Assembly: GCF_047461615.1 (NCBI RefSeq)
Contig: NZ_JANSHI010000004.1
Location: 1 to 64,000, forward strand
Length of the DNA: 64,000 nt
Direction: 5' to 3'
From: Thermostichus sp047461615
GTDB taxonomy: Bacteria > Cyanobacteriota > Cyanobacteriia > Thermostichales > Thermostichaceae
Under the pieces are notes generated by a model. That model was not told the DNA's origin and searched no databases. It saw only the letters and a program-made list of their open reading frames with translations. Numbering within the stretch: position 1 is the first letter of the stretch; every line of letters begins with the position of its first letter. Below, piece after piece: positions 1-8,802 of this stretch. The translations under genes and the position numbers were made by a program.

Positions 1-34
1 CCGTTAAGTTCTGTCAACTCTCCTGAAAGAAGCC

Positions 35-718
35 ATGTCGCTTGCCCGCTGGATTCTAGGGATCCACACCACCACGCCCGTCTTGGGCCTAGCCCTACTG
101 CCGCTGGAAGGAAAGGAGAGGGAAGGCCGTAGCCAAAGTTGGTGGCTAGATCGCCAGATGGCAGCGCGGCTGCACCCGTGCCTAAAGGAGTTCTTGGCTG
201 GCCAAGACTGGTCCCAGGTGGCGGGGATCGCTGTCGCCGTCGGGCCAGGGAGTTTTACCGGTAGCCGTTTGGGGGTGAGCGTGGCGCGGCTGGTGGGGCA
301 GCAGCTGGGCATTCCCGTGTTTGGCTACTCGTCCTTGGCTGTTATTGCCCGCCAGGTGTGGCAGGAGCAGGGATCCCCACTCCAGCCCCTGAGGGTGGCG
401 GTGCACATGGATGCCAAGCGGGGGGAGCGGTATGGCGGCGTGTACCGGGTAGGCCCAGACCAGGTAGTGGCTGAAGTGGCCGATCAACTCTGGGAGGCGG
501 TGGCTTGGCAGGCCCTTCTCCGCCAGTGGCCGCAGGCGCTAGCGGTCGATGCCGCCGATTGGGTAGAGCCGGTGCCTGTGCTGGCGCTGGCAGAGCTTGC
601 CCGTGCTGACTTTCTTGCAGGCCTGCGCCCTCCCTGGCAGGAGGTGTTGCCTAAGTACGGACGGCAGCCGCCCATTGATCTCAGCGGGGTGAATCGGAGT
701 ACCCCCCAGGCGCGGTAA
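35..718 (+). CDS. tsaB: tRNA threonylcarbamoyladenosine biosynthesis protein TsaB
   Basis: TsaB is the inactive ASKHA-fold partner of TsaD; together with TsaE it transfers threonylcarbamoyl to A37 of ANN-decoding tRNAs in the cytoplasm. The 227-residue product has the N-terminal strand motif WILGIHTTTPVLGLAL and the family hallmark VAVGPGSFTGSRLGVSVAR near residues 67-85. The length is normal for the family. It opens a co-directional run (tsaB, efp, accB, holB, plsY, cyclotransferase-like gene). Only 34 bases lie upstream in the window, so promoter and operon start cannot be judged. TsaD lacks this short C-terminal layout, which argues against confusing the two. Confidence 0.88.
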   Translation: MSLARWILGIHTTTPVLGLALLPLEGKEREGRSQSWWLDRQMAARLHPCLKEFLAGQDWSQVAGIAVAVGPGSFTGSRLGVSVARLVGQQLGIPVFGYSSLAVIARQVWQEQGSPLQPLRVAVHMDAKRGERYGGVYRVGPDQVVAEVADQLWEAVAWQALLRQWPQALAVDAADWVEPVPVLALAELARADFLAGLRPPWQEVLPKYGRQPPIDLSGVNRSTPQAR

Positions 719-753
719 GATTGGGAAGGCTAGGCAACAGACCCCGTGCTGAC

Positions 754-1311
754 ATGATCTCAAGCAACGACTTGCGCCCCGGCGTCTCTGTAGAGATTGA
801 TGGCGCTCCCTACAAAGTCATCGAGTTTCTCCACGTCAAGCCAGGCAAAGGGGCAGCCTTTGTGCGCACTAAGCTCAAAAACATGCAGACCGGCAACGTT
901 GTCGAGAAAACCTTCCGCGCCGGCGAAATGCTGCCTGCTGCCACCATCGAAAAGGTGAACATGCAGTATCTCTATGCGGAAGGAGATAACCTCGTGTTCA
1001 TGGACATGGAGACCTACGAGCAGGCTGTGCTCAGTACCGCCCAGGTGGGCTCTGCCGTGAAGTACCTGAAGGAAAATATGGAAGTGTCTGTTTTGCGCTG
1101 GAAGGGGCAGGTGATCGATGTGGAGCTGCCCACCAGTGTCGTCCTGGAAGTGGTGGAGACGGACCCGGGCGTAAGGGGAGACACAGCTACAGGGGGGACT
1201 AAGCCTGCCAAGCTAGAAACCGGCGCCGAGATCCAGGTGCCTTTGTTTATCAAAGTGGGAGAGCGGGTTCGAGTCGATACTCGCACGGACACCTACCTAG
1301 GCCGCGAGTGA
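754..1311 (+). CDS. efp: Elongation factor P
   Basis: EF-P binds the ribosome between P and E sites and relieves stalling at consecutive prolines. The ATG at 754 gives a 185-residue protein starting MISSNDLRPGVSVEIDG, the usual start and length; an upstream in-frame codon at 721 would add 11 unconserved residues. The domain I loop VKPGKGAAFVRTKLKN carries the lysine (K32) at the position modified in many bacteria, and the C-terminus VGERVRVDTRTDTYLGRE is the typical domain III ending. It lies 35 bases after tsaB and 47 bases before accB; the efp-accB pairing is common in cyanobacteria. Confidence 0.96.
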   Translation: MISSNDLRPGVSVEIDGAPYKVIEFLHVKPGKGAAFVRTKLKNMQTGNVVEKTFRAGEMLPAATIEKVNMQYLYAEGDNLVFMDMETYEQAVLSTAQVGSAVKYLKENMEVSVLRWKGQVIDVELPTSVVLEVVETDPGVRGDTATGGTKPAKLETGAEIQVPLFIKVGERVRVDTRTDTYLGRE

Positions 1312-1358
1312 TGGCTCTTCCCCGTCGCTAGGTTGCTGTTGTGGACAGGTGACTTCCC

Positions 1359-1826
1359 TTGGATGTCATTAATTGGCAGGAAATTCGCCTTCTGCTGGCC
1401 GCTCTGCAAGAGAGCGATGTTAGCGAGTTAACTCTGGAGTGCAAGGATTTCCGCCTTACTCTGCGCAAAGGAATCCCTGCTGCTCAGCTTTCCACCACTG
1501 CTCCCTCCCTTACTGCTTCGCCCCCTTCTGCTCCTGCCGAGACTCCCCCTCCTGCGCTTGCCCCCAAATCTCCACCGAGCCACTGGGTGGAGGTAGTGTC
1601 ACCCATGGTGGGAACCTTCTACAGCGCTCCTGCTCCTGGAGAAGCGGACTTTGTCCAAGTAGGTCAACGGGTAAACAAAGGCCAAACCCTGTGCATTATC
1701 GAGGCCATGAAGGTGATGAACGAGATAGAAGCAGAAACAGCAGGTGTGGTAAGGGAGATTTTGGTGAGCAACGGCCAGCCGGTGGAATTTGGCCAAGTTT
1801 TAATGCGGCTGGATCCCACCGGCTAA
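1359..1826 (+). CDS. accB: Biotin carboxyl carrier protein of acetyl-CoA carboxylase
   Basis: AccB carries biotin between biotin carboxylase (AccC) and carboxyltransferase (AccAD) in the first step of fatty-acid synthesis. The 155-residue protein has an N-terminal helical part, a Pro/Ala/Ser-rich linker (about residues 45-75) and a C-terminal biotinyl domain with the motif EAMKVMNEIEAE; the acceptor lysine is K118. The best start is a TTG at 1359, because MDVINWQEIRLLLAAL matches the usual AccB N-terminus and no ATG lies close by. It follows efp in the same direction. Confidence 0.95.
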   Translation: MDVINWQEIRLLLAALQESDVSELTLECKDFRLTLRKGIPAAQLSTTAPSLTASPPSAPAETPPPALAPKSPPSHWVEVVSPMVGTFYSAPAPGEADFVQVGQRVNKGQTLCIIEAMKVMNEIEAETAGVVREILVSNGQPVEFGQVLMRLDPTG

Positions 1827-1907
1827 CAGCGAAACTGGGGCAGAGATGAGGCTTTTCCCCCCGGAGGGATCCCTTGGTAGCTTTGCCCGGGATTAGGGTA
1901 CTCTGCC

Positions 1908-2921
1908 ATGCTTCAGCCCACGGCCCCCGAGACAGTTGAGGGGGTAAAGGTTCTGCCCCCCCAGCACATTGTCGGCCAGGAGCTGGCGGCGCAGCTACTC
2001 GCAGCGGCCCTAGAGAAAGGGCGGGTGACCTCAAGCTACTGCTTCCTAGGGCCAGAAGGGGTGGGGCGGCGCCTGATGGCCCGCTGGTTTGCTCAAGCTC
2101 TCCTGTGCGAGTCCAACACCAGGATCCCCTGCGGCCAGTGCCTTGGCTGCCATTGGCTGCTGGCGGGCACCCACCCCGATCTCCACTGGGTCAGCCCCAC
2201 CTATCTCCATCAGGGTCGCCTAATCCCAGCAGATGCCCCCGAGGCGCAAGCTCTGCAGCGGCGCTCCCCGCCGCAAATTCGCCTGGAACAGGTGCAGGAA
2301 GTGTCGCGCTTCTGTGCCCGTAGGCCAATGCGCGCCCGCCGTTCGCTGGTGGTGCTGGAGGGAGCGGAAACCCTAGCCGAAAGTGCGGCCAATGCCCTGC
2401 TGAAAACCCTGGAGGAGCCTGGGCCGGCCCACATCGTTCTCATCGCACCCCAGGCGGCCTCCCTGCTGCCGACGCTGTTGTCCCGCTGCCAGACGGTGCC
2501 TTTTCGCCGCCTCAGCTCGGCCGAGATGGAGCAAGTGTTGGCTGCTTTGGGCTGCCCGGAGCTGCCCGGGATCCCTCGCTCAGAGCTCATTGCCCTGGCC
2601 CAAGGCAGCCCTGGACGGGCGCTGGCCGCCCATCAGCATCTGCAGAGCCTTCCGCCGTCGCTGCTACAGGATCTAAGGCGCTGGCCCCCCTCGCTGCGAG
2701 AGGCGCTGGAGCTGGCTAGGGCAGTAGCTGCTCTCGATTTGCCGGCGCAGCTGTGGCTGATTGACTACTTGCAGCAGCATTTCTGGGCGCAGGGATCCCG
2801 CCAGGCCATTTGGCAGTTGGAGCAAATTCGCCGCCAGCTTTTGCACTTTGTGCAGCCGCGCCTTGCTTGGGAGGTCAACCTGGCTAGCCTAAGCCGCAGG
2901 GCTGTCGCGAAGGGGGACTAG
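1908..2921 (+). CDS. holB: DNA polymerase III subunit delta prime
   Basis: A clamp-loader subunit that helps load the beta sliding clamp. The 337-residue product has an AAA+ core: a P-loop-like segment FLGPEGVGRR lacking the usual lysine (as expected for the non-ATPase delta prime subunit), a zinc module with CGQCLGC (about residues 75-81), the segment NALLKTLEEPGPAHIVLIAP and the sensor-like LLSRCQTVPFRRL. It starts 81 bases after accB and ends 19 bases before plsY. DnaX would be longer and keep the Walker lysine, so delta prime is the better name. Confidence 0.87.
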   Translation: MLQPTAPETVEGVKVLPPQHIVGQELAAQLLAAALEKGRVTSSYCFLGPEGVGRRLMARWFAQALLCESNTRIPCGQCLGCHWLLAGTHPDLHWVSPTYLHQGRLIPADAPEAQALQRRSPPQIRLEQVQEVSRFCARRPMRARRSLVVLEGAETLAESAANALLKTLEEPGPAHIVLIAPQAASLLPTLLSRCQTVPFRRLSSAEMEQVLAALGCPELPGIPRSELIALAQGSPGRALAAHQHLQSLPPSLLQDLRRWPPSLREALELARAVAALDLPAQLWLIDYLQQHFWAQGSRQAIWQLEQIRRQLLHFVQPRLAWEVNLASLSRRAVAKGD

Positions 2922-2940
2922 AAGAAAGCCCTGTGGCAAA

Positions 2941-3579
2941 GTGAAAAGGAGCGTTCAAGACCTGCCTATGCCTGCCTGGCTTTTGGCTTTCCTTGCGGCC
3001 CTTGGAGGCTACTTGCTGGGATCCATCCCCACCGGCTACTGGGTGGGCCGCTGGTGGGGCGGGATCGACCTCCGCCAAGCGGGCTCCGGCTCGACGGGGG
3101 CAACCAACGTGTTGCGGACGCTGGGCAAAGGGCCGGCGCTGCTGGTGCTGCTGGTGGATGCCGCCAAGGGGGCTGCAGCGGTGGCGCTGGGATTAGCTCT
3201 GGGGTCGCCGTGGTGGGTGGCCGTGGCTGCCCTGGGGGCAGTGGTTGGCCACAGCCGCTCCTGCTGGCTGGGCTTCAAGGGCGGCAAGTCGGTGGCCACT
3301 AGCCTAGGGATCCTGTTGGCCATGGCTTGGCCAGTGGCCCTGGCTACCTTTGGCGTCTGGCTGGTGGGGATTGCCCTCACCCGCATCGTCTCCTTCAGCT
3401 CCCTGCTGGCAGCGGTGGCGGCTCCGCTGCTGATGTGGGCAACGGCTCAGCCCCTGCCCTATAGGGTGTTTGCCCTGGCGGGCGGGATCTATGTAATCGG
3501 CGCCCACCGGCGCAACATCGAGCGCCTGCTGGCCGGCTCAGAGCCGCGCCTTGGCCAAAAATGGGCCCAGTCCCCCTAA
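2941..3579 (+). CDS. plsY: Acyl-phosphate:glycerol-3-phosphate acyltransferase PlsY
   Basis: PlsY is an inner-membrane enzyme that acylates glycerol-3-phosphate with acyl-phosphate to make lysophosphatidate, the first step of phospholipid synthesis. The hydrophobic protein shows the family motifs LGSIPTGYWVGR, GSGSTGATNVLR and GHSRSCWLGFKGGKSVATSLG, and about five membrane segments. The annotated GTG (2941) gives 212 residues; the ATG at 2968 (MPAWLLAFLAALGG) gives 203 and is at least as likely. It is 19 bases after holB and 17 before the next gene, suggesting cotranscription. Confidence 0.94.
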   Translation: MKRSVQDLPMPAWLLAFLAALGGYLLGSIPTGYWVGRWWGGIDLRQAGSGSTGATNVLRTLGKGPALLVLLVDAAKGAAAVALGLALGSPWWVAVAALGAVVGHSRSCWLGFKGGKSVATSLGILLAMAWPVALATFGVWLVGIALTRIVSFSSLLAAVAAPLLMWATAQPLPYRVFALAGGIYVIGAHRRNIERLLAGSEPRLGQKWAQSP

Positions 3580-3596
3580 TGACCTCCTAGAGCCAG

Positions 3597-3956
3597 ATGG
3601 AACAGACGACGGTGGTTTTTGTCTACGGCTCCCTGCGGCGGGGCGGCCAGTACCACAGCCTGCTGCAAGGGGCGGAGTTTTTGGGAACAGACAGCCTCAA
3701 CCACATCGACCTCTACGATCTCGGCCCTTACCCCATGGCGATCCCTGGCCGAAATCGGCTCTACGGCGAGTGCTATCGCATTCCCCTGAGCCTGTTGCCC
3801 CGCTTGGACGAGCTGGAAGACCACCCGCGGCTGTACCAGCGGCAGTGGGTGCAACTGGAAAGTGGCACCTCGGCCTGGGTTTACCTGGGCCGGCCCGAGC
3901 AGGTGCAGGGGTGCCCCCTCATCCCCAGTGGCTGCTGGCTGCCCCGAGGCTCCTAG
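3597..3956 (+). CDS. Gamma-glutamylcyclotransferase (AIG2-like) family protein
   Basis: A 119-residue single-domain protein of the GGCT/AIG2-like fold. It shows the N-terminal signature VFVYGSLRRGGQYHSLL, GECYRIPLSLLPRLDELEDHP (with the conserved acidic residue of the cyclotransferase fold) and YQRQWVQL. Family members cleave gamma-glutamyl amines or peptides to 5-oxoproline, but substrates of small bacterial forms are mostly unknown. It follows plsY by 17 bases. Its stop codon overlaps by 4 bp the stop of the antiporter gene on the opposite strand, a tail-to-tail junction with no room for a terminator. Confidence 0.85.
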   Translation: MEQTTVVFVYGSLRRGGQYHSLLQGAEFLGTDSLNHIDLYDLGPYPMAIPGRNRLYGECYRIPLSLLPRLDELEDHPRLYQRQWVQLESGTSAWVYLGRPEQVQGCPLIPSGCWLPRGS

Positions 3957-6064
3957 AGATCGAAGTGGAGTTTGACACCCCCAACATACTGGGGCAGGAA
4001 CTCGGCTGGGGGCAAATCCGGATCTCTTGCAGAGGGAGCCGCGGCCTCTACAGGGCTGGCCAGGCGCTCTAGGTAGTAGATGCAATCCCCGCGCCGCCAC
4101 ATGTCGGGCTTGGGCAGGTAAAATAGCCGGCCTACCGGGGATGACCGGGCTCCCTTTTGCCACCAGCTCCCTGCCCGCTGCGGGCGCACCAGTAGCAAAG
4201 GCAGGCAGAGATCGGCTTTGATCCGGTAGGCAAACTGATCCCGCAGCCGCTCCAGGGCGGGATCCTCCAACCCTATTTGGGCCGAAAGGGGGTTGAGCAG
4301 AGCTAAGCGCGCTGCCGAGCTCGACTCCTGGGCCGAGGCCACGGCAGAGGGGGAGGGCTTCAGGCCCAAATCCGCTAAAGTGGGCAGGGTAATCGAGCGC
4401 AGCTCCGCGCGCTTGGCCTCTAGGTAGCCGGCCCAGCGTTGCAGTTGGGCAAAAGAGATCGGCAGGGTGCGGATCCCTTCTAAGATGGGCATCTCGGGCA
4501 GCAACACCGTCCAGATGGCAGCGGAAACCGAGAGTTTCACCATCAGCTCGGCAATGGCCCAGTTCATCTGGGGATCCCGCGTCAGAATCAGCAGCGTCTC
4601 CGCATGGTCGATATCGGCCTTCAACAGGGCCGACTCGCTCAGCACCACTTCCTGCAGCGATCCCGGCAGCAGCCGGCCAACTTCATCCCCCAGGGCAGAG
4701 CCACCCTTGTGGCCGTTGGGCTCGGTTTGGCCAGCGGGCTGGCGCCAACAGGCTGCCGAAGGCAAGGGCAGCACCTCCACGACTTGGTTGAGGGAGCGCA
4801 GCAATTCGGCCAAGGGTTCAACCAGCGGGTGATCCCCAAGGATCACGGTGGAACTGCCTTGGTCTAGGCCCAGCCAACGAGCCACCCAGGCGGCAGTTAG
4901 CCCCTGCACTGTCACCGTGGCCGAGATGGTTAAAAACACTAGCGCCTTGAGGGCATCTCCCCCAGTGATGCCCCGCTCCGTCAACAAAATGGCAAACAAA
5001 GAGGCGACCGAAGCCGCCACAATGCCGCGGGGAGCCAGCCAGGCCACAAACAACTTCTGCCGCCAGTTGAGATCGCTGCCCCAGGTACACAGCCACACGC
5101 TTAAGGGGCGGACAACCAGCATCAGGCAGAGCACCGTGGCCAAGGCTCCCCACCCCAAAGCCAATACCGCCTTTAGGGACAGCGTGGAGGTGAGCAAGAT
5201 AAACAGCACCGAGATGGCCATTACCACCAACTGGCCGTGAAACTGGCGCACGCTCCGCTCGGCAATGGCTGCCTTCTGCCGCACCACTAGGCCTGCCATC
5301 ACTACCGCCATCAGCCCTGCCTCTGAGCGCAGCGACTGGGCCAGGGCAAATACCCCTAGCGCCCCCGCCAGCACCACCGAGTTGCGCAGCTCCTCCGTCA
5401 AAAATTGCCGCGACCAGAGCAGAAAGGATCCCATCAGCCAGCCCCCCAGCGCCCCCACCGCTGACCCAATGGCCAAGCGGCTAGATAGCTGCTCCAAGGC
5501 CATCAAGAAACTGGGGTGGCCGGAAAGCACTACCTGCAGCACCACCACTGCCAAGATGGCTCCCACCGGATCAATGAGCACCCCTTCCCCTTCCAAGAGG
5601 GTGCTGACGGCGGGATCGACGCGTACCCGCTTGAGGATGGGGTTAACTACAGTTGGCCCCGTCACCACCACCAGGGATCCAAACAGAAAGGCTAGGGGCC
5701 AGGGGAACTCTCCCAAATAGTGGGCCGCCAGTGCCCCCCCTCCCAAGGTCAAAAGCGATCCCAGCAATACCAGATTGCGCAGGCTGCCGGAGACCTGGTT
5801 GAGGCGTTGTAGCCGCAGGTTCAGCCCTCCCTCGAACAGGATCAGGGCCACTGCTAGCGACACCAGCGCCTCCAGACCGGATCCCATGATCTGGGGGCGA
5901 ACCCAGCCCAAGCCATCTGGCCCCAGCAGCACCCCAAACAGCAGCAGGAAGACAATGCTGGGCACCTTGACAAAGTTAGCCAGGACTTGAGCTGCGATCC
6001 CGGCCACCAAGGCCAGCGTAAACAGGATCGTCAGCTCAAAAGAGCTTTCCATGCCGAGGCTCAA
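3953..6064 (-). CDS. Cation:proton antiporter (CPA1-like) with C-terminal regulatory region
   Basis: A 703-residue membrane protein: about twelve hydrophobic segments in residues 1-400 form a sodium(potassium)/proton exchanger core, followed by a soluble region of about 300 residues. The exchanger signature GEGVLIDPVGAILA (about residues 158-171) carries Ile-Asp where many CPA1 members have Asn-Asp. The soluble part begins SSTVILGDHPLVEPLAELL, resembling a degenerate Rossmann (RCK/TrkA-N-like) domain, with later ILTRDPQMNWAIAELM; this suggests nucleotide or ion gating but is inference. Likely role: pH and salt homeostasis at the plasma or thylakoid membrane. The ion cannot be told from sequence alone. 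Confidence 0.85.
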   Translation of the reverse strand: MSLGMESSFELTILFTLALVAGIAAQVLANFVKVPSIVFLLLFGVLLGPDGLGWVRPQIMGSGLEALVSLAVALILFEGGLNLRLQRLNQVSGSLRNLVLLGSLLTLGGGALAAHYLGEFPWPLAFLFGSLVVVTGPTVVNPILKRVRVDPAVSTLLEGEGVLIDPVGAILAVVVLQVVLSGHPSFLMALEQLSSRLAIGSAVGALGGWLMGSFLLWSRQFLTEELRNSVVLAGALGVFALAQSLRSEAGLMAVVMAGLVVRQKAAIAERSVRQFHGQLVVMAISVLFILLTSTLSLKAVLALGWGALATVLCLMLVVRPLSVWLCTWGSDLNWRQKLFVAWLAPRGIVAASVASLFAILLTERGITGGDALKALVFLTISATVTVQGLTAAWVARWLGLDQGSSTVILGDHPLVEPLAELLRSLNQVVEVLPLPSAACWRQPAGQTEPNGHKGGSALGDEVGRLLPGSLQEVVLSESALLKADIDHAETLLILTRDPQMNWAIAELMVKLSVSAAIWTVLLPEMPILEGIRTLPISFAQLQRWAGYLEAKRAELRSITLPTLADLGLKPSPSAVASAQESSSAARLALLNPLSAQIGLEDPALERLRDQFAYRIKADLCLPLLLVRPQRAGSWWQKGARSSPVGRLFYLPKPDMWRRGDCIYYLERLASPVEAAAPSARDPDLPPAEFLPQYVGGVKLHFDL

Positions 6065-6255
6065 CCTCCCTCCGTGAGGACTCTGTCCCAGCAGCTCTCT
6101 CCTATTCAGTAGGGTTGCCCCTCAAAGCTGCCATGAGCAGACTGGAAACACCTGCAGAGAACTCCACCCTGGGACAGACAGGAGAAAGCATCCTTTTGCC
6201 GAGGGCAGATGCTCCCTGAGCCCAGGGTAGCTCAGGCCGAAGTGAACCCCCCTGA

Positions 6256-6564
6256 CTAATCCGGCTGCCCCTTTGCAGAAGGGTCGAGTTCGGCTGCTGC
6301 CAGCGGCTTAACTCGGCGAATGGGTAAGTTAGCAATGAGGGCCGTTGTGCTCCCCTCCACGGTCAAGTGGAATTGCATCCCCTCCGAGTCCAGCTCCACA
6401 TAGCGGGAGACCACCCCCAAAATTTCCAGCCGCATCGATTCCAGGGCTGCCGGACTGAGATTGGCGCGGTCGTGGGCCAAGATGAGTTTTAGGCGCTGCT
6501 TGGCCTGCTCGCGGCTGCCGCCGGGGGAGCGGGGAAAAAGCTGATCCAAAAACTCGAGGAGCAT
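6256..6564 (-). CDS. minE: Cell division topological specificity factor MinE
   Basis: MinE stimulates MinD ATPase and drives the pole-to-pole oscillation that places the FtsZ ring at midcell. The 102-residue protein has the N-terminal MinD-binding and membrane-contact segment (SREQAKQRLKLILAHDRANLSP) and the C-terminal dimerisation domain beginning RLEILGVVSRYVELDSEGMQFHL. It is the last gene of minC-minD-minE, 47 bases after minD. The C-terminal residues after RVKPL are unconserved. Confidence 0.93.
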   Translation of the reverse strand: MLLEFLDQLFPRSPGGSREQAKQRLKLILAHDRANLSPAALESMRLEILGVVSRYVELDSEGMQFHLTVEGSTTALIANLPIRRVKPLAAAELDPSAKGQPD

Positions 6565-6611
6565 GGGCTTTATTCTAGTCTCGTTGAGAGAGAGCTAAGA
6601 GCTGTTGGGCT

Positions 6612-7418
6612 TCAGAACACCTTTTGGCTTAAAAATCGCTTTGCCTTTTCCCAGAAAGACTCACCCAAGCCGGCCAACTTGGGGAACTCCACCACCTCCC
6701 CTTCCAGCCGTCGGGCAATGCGCTGAATGGCCTGGGCAGCCGGAGAGGGACGGGCAGCCAAAACCATGGGTTCTCCCTTGTTGGTGGAGACAATCACCTC
6801 TCGGTCTTCCGGAATCATACCCACCAAAGGGATGGCCAGCACCTCCACCACATCTTCCACGGCCATCATCTGGCCAGCGGTTACCATATCGGGGCGCAGG
6901 CGGTTAACAATTAGCTGAATTGAAGAGATCTCTGCCGCTTCCAACAGGCCCACCACCCGGTCTGCATCCCGCACGGCAGCTACTTCGGGCGTAGTCACCA
7001 GCAGGGCCTCTGTTGCCCCGGCAATGGCATTGCGAAACCCCTGCTCAATCCCGGCTGGGCAGTCGATCAACACATAGTCGTAGCTACCGGCAAGCTTCTC
7101 CATCAACTGCCGCATTTGCTCCGGGTTGACTGCTGTTTTGTTGCGGGTTTGGGCTGCTGGCAACAAGGAGAGATTGGGGGTGCGTTTGTCTTTCACCAAC
7201 GCTTGTTCAAGGCGACATTCCCCTGCAATGACTTCTAGAGCCGTGTACACTACCCGATTCTCTAGGCCCAGCAGCAGATCCAGGTTGCGCAGGCCAAAGT
7301 CGGCATCCACCACCGCTACCGAGCGACCCAAGCGCGCTAAGGCAGTGCCTAAGTTGGCTGTCAGGGTGGTTTTGCCTACTCCTCCCTTCCCAGAGGTTAT
7401 GACGATAACTCGGCCCAT
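6612..7418 (-). CDS. minD: Septum site-determining ATPase MinD
   Basis: MinD is a membrane-cycling ATPase that recruits MinC. The 268-residue product has the deviant Walker A motif TSGKGGVGKTTLTANLG at the N-terminus, ALLVTTPEVAAVRDADRVVGLL, and a C-terminal amphipathic membrane-targeting helix (FWEKAKRFLSQKVF). Its start overlaps the end of minC by 22 bp, indicating translational coupling. Confidence 0.97.
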   Translation of the reverse strand: MGRVIVITSGKGGVGKTTLTANLGTALARLGRSVAVVDADFGLRNLDLLLGLENRVVYTALEVIAGECRLEQALVKDKRTPNLSLLPAAQTRNKTAVNPEQMRQLMEKLAGSYDYVLIDCPAGIEQGFRNAIAGATEALLVTTPEVAAVRDADRVVGLLEAAEISSIQLIVNRLRPDMVTAGQMMAVEDVVEVLAIPLVGMIPEDREVIVSTNKGEPMVLAARPSPAAQAIQRIARRLEGEVVEFPKLAGLGESFWEKAKRFLSQKVF

Positions 7419-8164
7419 GCTCTTCTCCGCAGAAACTCCTGAAGGCTGGCGATGCAGATGGCACCATCTTGCAAGTAAACCACCTCAGGGGTATTGCAAG
7501 GGGAGCCACTTTCTGGGGGGCGGGCCACCTGGTCGGCGATGCGCAATTGGGTGGGCTCCAACTGCAAGGCCAGGATCACTGCACTTCTATCCCCCTCGGC
7601 GCCGGCATGCGCCAACCCTCGCAGCCGTCCCCAAACCCAAATGTCGCCGCCCGCAACGATCTCGCCGCCGGGGTTGAGATCTCCCAACAGGAAGACAGAG
7701 CCACGGTGGCGTACGGACATGCCCGAGCGCACGGTTGAACGCAGGTACAGAGGGGCAGTGTCGGGAGGAGGAGAGGGAACCACCTCCAAAAGGGAGGATT
7801 GCTCCACCGAATAGCCCAAGGTTGCCGCGGCAATGGCGGTCGTGCGGGATCGGGTTTGGACGCGCCATAGCTGCAGCCGATGCTGCGCCAACAGGACAGC
7901 CAGGGCCTGCAGGGTGGGCAGCTCCAGCTCTCGCTCCTGGCACCACAGGGTTAGAGGAGCCACCCCCGTCCAGTAGGACTTGCGGCTGCGCAACTGCCAA
8001 ACGAGCTCCTCCCAGACTTCTTCCCAAGCTAGGGTGGTGGGCAGGTGCAGGTGGATCCCTTGGGCATCGGAGCGAAAGTAGACACTCTCTTTGGCTGCCC
8101 CTACCCCGATAGAGGAGGCAGGGGCTTTGGGAAAGGGTGGCGAGTTTCCCACCAGCAACCCCAT
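7397..8164 (-). CDS. minC: Septum site-determining protein MinC
   Basis: MinC inhibits FtsZ polymerisation away from midcell. The 255-residue protein has a variable N-terminal domain (about 1-120) and the conserved beta-helical C-terminal domain (STVRSGMSVRHRGSVFLLGDLNPGGEIVAGGDIWVWGRLRGLAHAG in outline), including the GDLNPGGEI and VWGRLRG motifs. It overlaps minD by 22 bp and follows the DprA-like gene by 26 bases, so the four genes probably form one transcription unit. Confidence 0.94.
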   Translation of the reverse strand: MGLLVGNSPPFPKAPASSIGVGAAKESVYFRSDAQGIHLHLPTTLAWEEVWEELVWQLRSRKSYWTGVAPLTLWCQERELELPTLQALAVLLAQHRLQLWRVQTRSRTTAIAAATLGYSVEQSSLLEVVPSPPPDTAPLYLRSTVRSGMSVRHRGSVFLLGDLNPGGEIVAGGDIWVWGRLRGLAHAGAEGDRSAVILALQLEPTQLRIADQVARPPESGSPCNTPEVVYLQDGAICIASLQEFLRRRAWAELSS

Positions 8165-8190
8165 TCTGCCTGCCCTCCTTTGCCAAGGAA

Positions 8191-8697
8191 TTAGTCGAAG
8201 TAGAAGAGCGTAACCACCTTGTGTTGCTCCTCAGCGTGCCTGCAGGCCTCCAAAAGCGTGACGCTGTCGTGGAAGGCAAAACAGATCAATTGCTGGCACT
8301 TGCTGATGATTTCCAGATTGCAGAGGCGACTGGCCTCCGCTAGAGGCAGGTGGTCGTTTTCAGGGTGCTCCACCAGATGCAGCACCTGCTCCAAACTGGC
8401 CCGCGACTCTGCCGGCTGCCGCTCTAGGCTTTGGGGCAGGATCACCGTCAAGGATTTAATATCTGCCCGCATCGCTCCACGAATTACAGCCAGGTTGGTA
8501 CCAATGGCCCCGGACGTGAGGATGCGGTTGCCAGTAAGGGCCAAGGCGTAGCTGAGGGTCTCGATGAGGTACTGGTGGGTAATGGGCACATGGCGAGTGC
8601 CCAAGATGGCTATCCGCTTTGGCCCCACTTGCTGAATGGCGGCCAGCTCTTGCAAGAACGTATCGACGCTGGTGGGGAGGTCAATGGATTGGGTCAA
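8191..8697 (-). CDS. DprA-like Rossmann-fold protein (DNA recombination-mediator protein A family)
   Basis: A 168-residue protein with a single Rossmann-like domain: RIAILGTRHVPITHQYLIETLSYALA, then GNRILTSGAIGTNLAVIRGAM, LTVILPQSLERQP, and a C-terminal helix ending VVTLFYFD. The GTR/TSGA pattern is the nucleotide- or DNA-binding half of DprA and lysine-decarboxylase-like folds, but the protein is about half the size of true DprA and lacks its SAM and winged-helix parts. Short forms are widespread in cyanobacteria under the recombination-mediator name; the function is not established. It probably heads the min operon. Confidence 0.7.
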   Translation of the reverse strand: MTQSIDLPTSVDTFLQELAAIQQVGPKRIAILGTRHVPITHQYLIETLSYALALTGNRILTSGAIGTNLAVIRGAMRADIKSLTVILPQSLERQPAESRASLEQVLHLVEHPENDHLPLAEASRLCNLEIISKCQQLICFAFHDSVTLLEACRHAEEQHKVVTLFYFD

Positions 8698-8802
8698 GGG
8701 GATCCCTCGCTAAACAGGATGGGCCAGATTATGCTAGCAGCCTACACCGTTGCTCTGGGATCTAGCTAGAGGGTTGGGCCATCCCTGCTCAAGTTGCTAG
8801 AC

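Noticed and set aside
158..158. Possible interpretation of the antiporter motif IDP (instead of NDP) as an inactivating mutation
   Set aside because: The position noted refers to the protein (about residue 158-171 of the gene at 3953-6064); Ile-Asp variants occur in related exchangers and the key Asp is kept, so loss of function cannot be claimed.
5..312. Minus-strand frame opposite tsaB
   Set aside because: TsaB motifs are clear on the plus strand and the antisense product has no features.
4639..5720. Several long frames antisense or alternative to the cation/proton antiporter
   Set aside because: Hydrophobic segments and family motifs are only in the 3953-6064 frame; the others are GC-rich shadows.
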